DNA from: DATLOJ01 sp035536315
Lineage (GTDB): Bacteria > Actinomycetota > CADDZG01 > JAHWKV01
Assembly: GCA_035536315.1 (NCBI GenBank)
Contig: DATLOJ010000089.1
Span: 1-10,167 of the forward strand
Direction of reading: 5' to 3'
Length of the DNA: 10,167 bases
Position numbers and translations under genes: made by a program. Below the pieces are notes generated by a model. It was not told the origin of the DNA, searched no databases, and saw only the letters and a program-made list of their open reading frames with translations. Below, piece after piece: positions 4,250 through 10,167 of this stretch (its first letter is position 1; every line of letters begins with the position of its first letter).

Positions 4250-6691
4250 GTGGAGGCAAGCCTGAAGACTGAGAAGTTGTCCGCCCAAATCAAGACCCCC
4301 GGAGGTGAGGTAACACTCACACGCGAGCAGATTCTTCTCGATTACCGTCTCGCCAACCAAAGCAGGATCGCAAGCGTCGTGGGCAGAAGAGAAGTGCTGA
4401 CCGGCAAAGCAAAGTTCGGAATCTTCGGCGATGGCAAAGAAGTGGCCCAGATCGCGATGGCAAAAGCCTTTCGACCTGGAGATTGGCGGGCGGGATATTA
4501 CCGGGACCAGACATTCATGCTTGCCACAGGAATGACTACGCTGCGCGCATTCTTTGCCCAACTTTACGCGGACGCCGACATCGATCACGATCCTGCTTCA
4601 GGCGGCCGTCAGATGGGAAGCCATTTCGCCACGCGAATCCTGAACGACGATGGAGTATTTCTGCCGCAAGTCGACTTGAAGAACTCCTCCGCCGACGTCT
4701 CCTCCACCGGCGGCCAGATGGCCCGGCTGTTTGGACTCGCATACGCCTCCAAGCTTTACCGGGAGTCTGAAGCCCTGAACGAGGCGGCTGCTGACTTTTC
4801 GGTAAACGGGGACGAGGTTGCGTTCGGCACCATTGGAAACGCCAGCACCAGCGAAGGGGTCTTCTTCGAGGCCATGAATGCTGCGGGCGTACTTCAGGTT
4901 CCGATGGCAGTTTCAGTTTGGGACGATGGCTACGGGATCTCGGTTCCGAATGAACTTCAGACCGTCAAGGCTTCAATCGCCAAAGCGCTCAGCGGTTTTC
5001 AGGCGGGACGGGATGGTCCTGGGATCGATATCTACGAGGCTAAAGGCTGGGACTACCTGTCACTTTGCGAAACGTACATCACAAAGATCGAGAGGGTGAG
5101 AGCAACACATGTGCCTGCCCTCTTCCACATTAGCGAGGTAACACAACCGCAAGGTCACTCTACGAGCGGAAGTCATGAGCGCTATAAGCCGAAGGAGCGC
5201 CTCGAGTGGGAGGCCGCCAACGACTGCAACCTCCGAATGCGCCAGTGGCTTATGGGCGAGAACCTAGTCGACCCAGGAGAGCTCGAGGAGTTCGAGAACG
5301 AAGACAAGCGAATCGTCGAGCAAGAGCGAAAGGCCGCGTGGGATGCCTATCAAGCACCCATTCGCGAGGAGGCGGACAGAGCTCTGTTGGTCTTGAGGGA
5401 CCTTCAGACCGAATCGGGATCGGATGAACTGTCGGCACTTATCAAGGAGTTGGAACAGCCGACGGAGCTAAACCGCAAGCTGATTCACTCGAGCATGTTC
5501 CGAGCTCTTGCAGCCCTGCCCGGCCGAACCGATCTTGACTCCAGACAACGAGTCTCCCAGCATCTGGGTTCATTCAGGCAGGCAAACTCCGAGAGGTACA
5601 CGTCTCACCTCTACTCCTCCTCCAAAGAATCCCCACTCCGCGTTCCGGAGCGGAGCCCTGTTTACTCCGAAAACTCGGAGACCGTGGATGGCAGCGTCGT
5701 ATTAGTTCGCTGCTTCGATCACAACTTCAAGAAGGATCCGAGAATTTTCGTGGTAGGCGAGGACGTTGGGAAGCTTGGCGACGTGAACAAGGTGTTTGAC
5801 GGCCTGCAAGATAAGTATGGAGAGTTGCGCGTAACCGACACCGGCATCAGAGAGCAAACGATCCTCGGACAAGGAGTCGGCGCCGCGCTCCGTGGCTTGA
5901 AGCCAATCGTCGACATCCAGTACCTGGACTACCTCATCTATGCCCTGCAAGGAATGACGGACGATCTGGCGACGCTGCACTACAGAACTCACGGAGGGCA
6001 GAAGGCGCCGGTGATAATCCGGACGAAGGGTCACCGGCTTCAGGGAATCTGGCACACCGGGTCTCCGATGGGAATGATCCTGAGCAGCTGCCCCGGGATC
6101 TACCTGGCCGTTCCCCGCGACATGACAAGGGCTGCCGGTTTTTACAACACATTCCTTATGTCAGACAGCCCGGCCGTTGTGATCGAGGTCCTGAGTGGTT
6201 ATTACCTGAAAGAGCGCGTTCCCGACAACATCGGATCTATCACGGTTCCACTTGGGGTTCCGGAGGTGCTCAGGGACGGAGACGACCTGACGCTCGTAAC
6301 TTACGGCGCTTGCTGCAGGATCGCTCTTGAGGCTGCCGAGGACCTCGCTCAGCTCGGGGTAACGATAGAGGTAATCGACGTCCAGACCCTCAACCCCTTT
6401 GATTTGAACCACGTCATCGCCGCATCCCTCAAAAAGACGAGTGCTTTGCTAATAGTGGACGAGGACGTGCCCGGCGGAGCTTCCGCATACATCCTTCAGA
6501 AGGTCCTCGAGGACCAAAAAGGTTTTGAGCTCTTGGATTCTGCTCCTGCAACGTTGAGCGCCGCTTCCAACAGGTCTGCCTATGCCACCGACGGTCAGTA
6601 CTACACCAAACCCAACAAAGAGCAGATTATCGAAGCGGCTTACTCGATAGCACGAGAGAGGAATCCGGACGAGTTCCCGGAGATCAGCTAA
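4250..6691 (+). CDS. Fused E1 alpha/beta subunits of a branched-chain-type 2-oxoacid dehydrogenase
   Basis: An 813-residue single-chain, thiamine-diphosphate-dependent E1 that decarboxylates a 2-oxoacid and acylates the lipoyl group of an E2 partner. The alpha half (about 25-330) has FGIFGDGKEVAQ, YYRDQTFM (83-90), the cofactor region IGNASTSEG (195-203) to WDDGYGIS (224-231), and GHSTSGSHERYK (302-313). A helical linker (about 340-470) leads to the beta half (about 480-800), with GEDVG (503-507), TGIREQTILGQGVGAAL (531-547; E535 is the likely cofactor-activating Glu), HRLQGIWHTGSPMG and VDEDVPGGASAYI. The closest architecture I recall is the roughly 800-residue fused E1 common in Bacteroidota. 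No E2 or E3 gene is in view. The start is GTG, preceded by GTAGGGGA 11 bases upstream and CGGAG 4 bases upstream; a TTG at codon 10 is an alternative. The stop overlaps the convergent STAS gene by 4 bases. Substrate preference among branched-chain and other oxoacids is not resolved. Confidence 0.9.
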   Translation: MEASLKTEKLSAQIKTPGGEVTLTREQILLDYRLANQSRIASVVGRREVLTGKAKFGIFGDGKEVAQIAMAKAFRPGDWRAGYYRDQTFMLATGMTTLRAFFAQLYADADIDHDPASGGRQMGSHFATRILNDDGVFLPQVDLKNSSADVSSTGGQMARLFGLAYASKLYRESEALNEAAADFSVNGDEVAFGTIGNASTSEGVFFEAMNAAGVLQVPMAVSVWDDGYGISVPNELQTVKASIAKALSGFQAGRDGPGIDIYEAKGWDYLSLCETYITKIERVRATHVPALFHISEVTQPQGHSTSGSHERYKPKERLEWEAANDCNLRMRQWLMGENLVDPGELEEFENEDKRIVEQERKAAWDAYQAPIREEADRALLVLRDLQTESGSDELSALIKELEQPTELNRKLIHSSMFRALAALPGRTDLDSRQRVSQHLGSFRQANSERYTSHLYSSSKESPLRVPERSPVYSENSETVDGSVVLVRCFDHNFKKDPRIFVVGEDVGKLGDVNKVFDGLQDKYGELRVTDTGIREQTILGQGVGAALRGLKPIVDIQYLDYLIYALQGMTDDLATLHYRTHGGQKAPVIIRTKGHRLQGIWHTGSPMGMILSSCPGIYLAVPRDMTRAAGFYNTFLMSDSPAVVIEVLSGYYLKERVPDNIGSITVPLGVPEVLRDGDDLTLVTYGACCRIALEAAEDLAQLGVTIEVIDVQTLNPFDLNHVIAASLKKTSALLIVDEDVPGGASAYILQKVLEDQKGFELLDSAPATLSAASNRSAYATDGQYYTKPNKEQIIEAAYSIARERNPDEFPEIS

Positions 6692-7053
6692 AGAGGGGGA
6701 TCCTGAACGAGCTTTCTCGCTCCCTGCTCCGCCGTGTCGTAGATCTGTATTTCGCCCGTTACTCCCGTCATCTGCAAAATCCGAAAAATCTGGGAATCGT
6801 CCGGAACGACTAGTCCCAAACGTTGCTGGCGTGTCCGTACCCTTCGGTCGAGATCGAACAAGAGCCGAATTCCGGAACTGTCGATGTAAGTCACCTCACT
6901 GATATCCAGGACGACTCCGAGGGCTGAGTTCGGAACCGCCTCGGAGATCCCGTTGAGAAGCGAATCGACGTTCGAAAGGTCTATCTCGCCGGAGAGTTTC
7001 ACGACGGGGGCAAGAATGCCGGGCTTGACCACCAGCCTTATCTGCGTGGTCAT
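6688..7053 (-). CDS. STAS-domain anti-sigma-factor antagonist (RsbV/SpoIIAA-like)
   Basis: A 121-residue single STAS domain, the standard size for this family. In partner switching the unphosphorylated antagonist binds and sequesters a kinase/anti-sigma factor. Phosphorylation on a conserved serine releases it and a PP2C phosphatase restores it. The signature VTYIDSSGIRLL (54-65) contains that serine, S59 with S60 beside it. The beta-strand start VVKLSGEIDL (17-26) and the segment RILQMTGV (91-98) are typical. The ATG overlaps the stop of the upstream phosphatase-kinase gene as ATGA, with GAGGAGGAGG 7 bases before it, so it should be translated coupled to that gene, but strongly. The adjacent PP2C and HATPase domains are its obvious modifiers. 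The downstream target is not in view. Confidence 0.92.
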   Translation of the reverse strand: MTTQIRLVVKPGILAPVVKLSGEIDLSNVDSLLNGISEAVPNSALGVVLDISEVTYIDSSGIRLLFDLDRRVRTRQQRLGLVVPDDSQIFRILQMTGVTGEIQIYDTAEQGARKLVQDPPL

Positions 7054-8582
7054 AGGCCGCCCTCCTCCTCGGGCTTGGCCAGACGTTTCCGCATAGTTAC
7101 GGTGGTTCCCTTCCCTTTCACGACTTCCAGGGAATCCATGAGCGCTTCCATCATCTTGAGTCCCCTGCCTCTATCGCTGCTGCGCGACTCTCTCCACGCC
7201 CCGAAATCTCTCACGACAATGACAATTTCCTCATCCTGGCGGTCGGCTTCGATCTCGAATTTACTGGGCGCCGGACCGTAGGCGTGCTCTATGACGTTGG
7301 CTGCTGCTTCGGAAACCGCGACCAAAACATCAAAGGCGGTTTCTCTGGACAAGCCGGCCCCCTCGAGCCAGTTTGTGAGTGAGCGCCGGAGGGGCCCGAG
7401 GACTTCCTGGTCCGCGGGAAGAGTCATCTTCAGGAGACCCTCGAATGCCGGAAGTACCCTCATAGCGAGCATCGCAATGTCGTCGTATGTGCCTCCAGGT
7501 TCTTTCATCCGGTAAATCGTGAAATCGCAGAGACTCTCGAGATCCTCCGGGCCTTGCTTTATCGCCTCCAACAGTGCGTCTAGACCTTCGTCGATTGAAG
7601 AGGTCCGCCTCTCAACCAACCCGTCCGTGTACATCAGCAAAACCGAGCCGGGAAGCAGGTCAATGGTTCGCTCCTTGTATGCGTGATCCTGGCTGACACC
7701 AAGTGGCAGGGACCCTATTTCGGCAATCAAACCGACACTCCCGTCGGGACTCATGATGATCGGAGGTGGGTGGCCTGCATTCACATAGGTCAACGTGTAC
7801 TTCTCGGGATCGAATTCGGCGTACACAAGGGTCGCCAGTTGGTTAGGTGCAACCTCGCTGACGAATCTAGCGGTCTGTTCGACAACCTTGGCGGGAGGGT
7901 GCCCCTCGACGGCGTAGGCACGAAGAGCGTTTCTCACCTGGGCCATAACGGTCGCTGCTGGAACTCCCTTTCCAACAACATCCCCTATAGCCAATCCGAT
8001 ACAGCCCCCGGGAATGGAGAGCGCGTCGTACCAGTCCCCACCTATCTCGACATCCGGCCCGCCGGCGAGATAGCGCACGGCGAGCGTCGCTCCGGGCAGG
8101 CGAGGGAGATCCTGCGGCAGAAGGCTTCGCTGAAGCATTTCCGCAACGGCTCTCTCTTTCTCGTAAGCCTGCGCTGTTCGAGCGAGCTCCTCCTCTGCCC
8201 TTTTGCGTTCAACCGCATAACGAATCGCCCTTACGAGGATCTGTGCGTTGACGGTCCCTTTAATCAGGTAGTCCTGTGCACCCATCTGGACTGCTCTTAG
8301 CGCAAGGTTCTCGTCGTCGAGCCCGGTGAGGACTACTACGGGAACGGAGGGTGAGTGTGCCCTGACTGCGGCGAATGTCTCAAGACCGTGAGAGTCGGGA
8401 AGGGTTAGGTCCACCATCACCACGTCATACCGTGCATTGGAAAGCCGCCACACACCGTCGGACAAACGCTCGACCCAATCGAGCGCGAACTGCTGGCTTC
8501 CTCCTGAGCCGAGATACTCCCGCAGGAGGTCGGCGTCGCCGGGATTGTCTTCTATTAATAGGACGTTGAGCGTCCGGTCCAA
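7050..8582 (-). CDS. Receiver - PP2C (SpoIIE) phosphatase - HATPase kinase response regulator, HsbR-like
   Basis: A 510-residue three-part cytoplasmic regulator. Residues 5-122 are a receiver (E11-D12, phospho-acceptor D58 in VMVDLTLPD, T86, K108). Residues 123-160 are a coiled-coil-like linker. Residues 165-377 are a SpoIIE-type PP2C phosphatase with metal ligands in GGDWYDA (D183), GDVVGKG (D201), YTDGLVE (D320) and D367-D368. Residues 383-500 are an RsbW-like HATPase with N box SEAAANVIEHAYG (E425, N429), G1 VRDFGAW (D459) and G2 RGRGLKMM (471-478). Opposing phosphatase and kinase domains in one chain, next to a STAS gene, match the known HsbR/HsbA (Pseudomonas) and CrsR/CrsA (Shewanella) switches. 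Phosphorylation of the receiver presumably tips the balance acting on the STAS serine. The start is TTG, in the same frame as the upstream receiver gene after a TAG and two codons, with no Shine-Dalgarno, so it probably depends on reinitiation. Confidence 0.92.
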   Translation of the reverse strand: MDRTLNVLLIEDNPGDADLLREYLGSGGSQQFALDWVERLSDGVWRLSNARYDVVMVDLTLPDSHGLETFAAVRAHSPSVPVVVLTGLDDENLALRAVQMGAQDYLIKGTVNAQILVRAIRYAVERKRAEEELARTAQAYEKERAVAEMLQRSLLPQDLPRLPGATLAVRYLAGGPDVEIGGDWYDALSIPGGCIGLAIGDVVGKGVPAATVMAQVRNALRAYAVEGHPPAKVVEQTARFVSEVAPNQLATLVYAEFDPEKYTLTYVNAGHPPPIIMSPDGSVGLIAEIGSLPLGVSQDHAYKERTIDLLPGSVLLMYTDGLVERRTSSIDEGLDALLEAIKQGPEDLESLCDFTIYRMKEPGGTYDDIAMLAMRVLPAFEGLLKMTLPADQEVLGPLRRSLTNWLEGAGLSRETAFDVLVAVSEAAANVIEHAYGPAPSKFEIEADRQDEEIVIVVRDFGAWRESRSSDRGRGLKMMEALMDSLEVVKGKGTTVTMRKRLAKPEEEGGL

Positions 8583-8588
8583 CTTGGC

Positions 8589-9032
8589 CTACTTGGGTGG
8601 CAGTGTGGCTACGTTTAACCAGAAGTTGTCAATCGCTCCGACAACGTTTCTGTAGTCTTTGAGATCTGTCGGTTTCGTGACAAAGCAGTTCGCTCCCAGC
8701 TTGTAGCTTTGCTCGATGTCAGACTCTGCGCTCGAGCTCGTTAGGATGATCACCGGCAGATGCTTCAGCTCGGGATCGGAGCGAATGTCCGTTAGTACCT
8801 CGCGCCCATCCTTCTTCGGCAGGTTGAGGTCAAGGACCACCAGATCCGGCCTTGGAGCGGATGCGTGCCCCCCGCGCCTTCGCAGAAAATCCATGGCTTC
8901 TTCCCCGTCGGAGACCACCCGCAGAGTTGCCCCGGACTCGCTCCTGCCGAGCGCATGTTCGGTCAGCTCGACATCCCCGGGGTTGTCCTCAACGAGAAGA
9001 ATGTCGACCGACTGTCTCGCTTTGTGTGCCAT
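8589..9032 (-). CDS. Single-domain response regulator (Rcp1/CheY-like)
   Basis: A 147-residue stand-alone receiver with no output domain. It has E15-D16, phospho-acceptor D68 in LVVLDLNLPKKDGREVL, T98 in ILTSS and K120 in VTKPTDL. The long loop before the phospho-site, LNLPKKDGREVL, and the aromatic end DNFWLNVATLP are the pattern of the Rcp1 family that partners phytochrome-like kinases. The ATG follows the kinase stop directly (TAA ATG), with AGAGG 7 bases before it inside the kinase gene. It should be phosphorylated by that kinase. Lacking an output domain, it may act as a phosphate sink, a shuttle or a competitor of the downstream receiver-PP2C protein (inference). Confidence 0.93.
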   Translation of the reverse strand: MAHKARQSVDILLVEDNPGDVELTEHALGRSESGATLRVVSDGEEAMDFLRRRGGHASAPRPDLVVLDLNLPKKDGREVLTDIRSDPELKHLPVIILTSSSAESDIEQSYKLGANCFVTKPTDLKDYRNVVGAIDNFWLNVATLPPK

Positions 9033-10167
9033 TTAGCTTCCTCTCGAGGCAACGGGCAGGGTGAACTTGAATTCGGCTCCCGCGCCCGGCTCTGAGTCGA
9101 CCCAGATACGGCCTCCGTGTCTTTCGATGATCTTCTTGCAGATCGAAAGACCTATTCCAGTACCAGGGTACTCGCTCTTTGTATGTAGCCGCTGGAAGAT
9201 GGTGAAAATCCTTTCTGCGTGTCTGGGCGCAATCCCTATACCTCGATCCTTAATCGAGAAAACGCATGAAGACCCATTTCGCTGTGCGCTCACGGAGATG
9301 TCCGGCGCATGCTCCCCGCTGAACTTGAGGGCATTGCCTATTAGGTTCTGAAACACCTGCACCAGTTGGCCCTTGTCCGCCTGGACAAGAGGCAGGGGTT
9401 CTCGCTTGATCTTCGCCCCGGTTTCGCTCACTGCCTGATCGAGGTTGTGAAGCGCCGTATCCAACGCCTCATCCGCGGGCACCGTTTCGGGGGCTTTTCC
9501 GTGCGTTGCGACGCGGGAAAAGGTCAACAGGTCCTGAACGAGTTCCTGCATTCGCTTGGCCCCATCCACCGCGTAGTCGATGTACTTTTCAGCCTTTTCA
9601 TCCAGGCTTTGCGAGTACCCCTCGACCAGCAGCTGGAGGTAGCTGGTGATCATCCGCAGAGGCTCCTGCAAGTCATGAGAAGCCACATAGGCAAACTGCT
9701 CGAGCTCAGAGTTGGACCGGGCAAGCTCCTCGAGTCTTTCGGCAAGGACGCGCTCGGAGTCCTGCCGCCTGATGATCTCTCCGACTTGAGAACCGACTCG
9801 ATCGAGGACTCCCAGCAATTCGGGGTCTTCCGGTCGCCGCTCCTCAAAGAAAAACTCCAGGACCCCCTCGATCTTGTCCCCAACCCGAGCCGGAACGAAA
9901 ACAGCGGAGGCCAACGGGAGGTCCTTCACACTCTTTCCCCGTATGAAGCGTTCCTCCGACTTCAGATCCTCCACCCAGGAAGGATTTCCCGTTTCATACA
10001 CGACACCGTGCATCCCTTCCCCCGGTGCAAAGTCGCTCTCGGCGGTGATGCTCTTGAAGTCCCGGAGGACCTCCGGGATGGCGGGAAACCAAATTGAGGT
10101 GGGCCTCAATCGCCCAGTCAAAGCATCGAGGACATAGGCGTGCCCAGCGGCACACCCCAAGCGTTCG
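9033..10167 (-). CDS. GAF-domain sensor histidine kinase, phytochrome-like kinase type, 5' end outside the window
   Basis: The frame is open to the right edge; codons upstream of the first possible start (TTG at 10160) read Glu-Arg and fit the GAF fold, so the true start lies outside. Residues are numbered from that TTG. The GAF remainder spans about 1-130, with GCAAGHAYVLD, PGEGMHGVVYETG (46-58) and FVPARVGDKIEGVLEFF (88-104). A coiled coil (130-155) leads to HisKA with H162 in SHDLQEP. HATPase_c has QNLIGNALKF (271-280), G1 DRGIGI (305-310, Arg where Asn is commoner), F box IFTIFQRLH (318-326) and G2 GTGIGLSICKK (333-343). SHDLQEPLR and FxRLHxxxxYPGTGIGL are typical of the kinase module in phytochrome-like and PAS/GAF kinases partnered with Rcp1 regulators. 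No chromophore-binding domain is visible. It heads an operon with the receiver, phosphatase-kinase and STAS genes. Confidence 0.92.
   Translation of the reverse strand, partial: ERLGCAAGHAYVLDALTGRLRPTSIWFPAIPEVLRDFKSITAESDFAPGEGMHGVVYETGNPSWVEDLKSEERFIRGKSVKDLPLASAVFVPARVGDKIEGVLEFFFEERRPEDPELLGVLDRVGSQVGEIIRRQDSERVLAERLEELARSNSELEQFAYVASHDLQEPLRMITSYLQLLVEGYSQSLDEKAEKYIDYAVDGAKRMQELVQDLLTFSRVATHGKAPETVPADEALDTALHNLDQAVSETGAKIKREPLPLVQADKGQLVQVFQNLIGNALKFSGEHAPDISVSAQRNGSSCVFSIKDRGIGIAPRHAERIFTIFQRLHTKSEYPGTGIGLSICKKIIERHGGRIWVDSEPGAGAEFKFTLPVASRGS

Noticed and set aside
4106..4588. Minus-strand open frame of 160 codons overlapping the start of the histidine kinase gene
   Set aside because: It lies mostly antisense to the conserved N-terminal E1 region and spans the divergent intergenic region; the translation is cysteine- and histidine-rich without family resemblance.
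7683..8300. Plus-strand open frame of 205 codons inside the receiver-phosphatase gene
   Set aside because: Antisense shadow of intact receiver and PP2C motifs, without a domain of its own.
9366..10097. Plus-strand open frame of 243 codons inside the second histidine kinase gene
   Set aside because: Antisense shadow of intact GAF and HisKA coding sequence.

Overview
The window looks like a chromosomal stretch from a moderately GC-rich soil or aquatic bacterium, most likely an uncultured actinomycete-type lineage. The evidence is indirect: GTG and TTG starts with purine-rich Shine-Dalgarno sites, tightly packed and overlapping genes, an actinobacterial-style phage integrase tail, and RsbU/RsbV-type partner-switch proteins. 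No 16S gene or other firm taxonomic marker is present.

Left end (1-432): the 3' part of a tyrosine-recombinase integrase gene runs in from outside the window. It stops 20 bases short of the 3' end of a convergent tRNA-Val(CAC) gene with an encoded CCA. This is the usual picture of an element integrated at the 3' end of a tRNA gene, with the element lying to the left.

Positions 433-4113 (minus strand): an O-methyltransferase, then a two-gene signalling operon. The operon holds a membrane-anchored GAF histidine kinase and, overlapping it by 8 bases, a protein in which a full CheY-type receiver is fused in frame to a full PaaG-type crotonase (enoyl-CoA hydratase/isomerase). The fusion is the most unusual object here. 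The group ends in one or two hairpins.

Positions 4114-6691: a 136-base divergent intergenic region with a perfect 13-base palindrome, then a plus-strand gene for a single-chain E1 (alpha plus beta) of a branched-chain-type 2-oxoacid dehydrogenase. A 2-oxoacid dehydrogenase yields acyl-CoA and a crotonase acts on acyl-CoA, so the divergent pair may link a two-component signal to acyl-CoA metabolism (inference).

Positions 6688-10167 (minus strand): a compact operon of four genes. They are a 5'-truncated GAF histidine kinase of the phytochrome-like type, an Rcp1/CheY-like single-domain receiver, a receiver-PP2C phosphatase-HATPase protein and a STAS anti-sigma-factor antagonist. The last two form a complete partner switch of the HsbR/HsbA kind. 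The first three genes lie in one continuous reading frame, separated only by stop codons. The operon is convergent with the E1 gene, and the two stop codons overlap.
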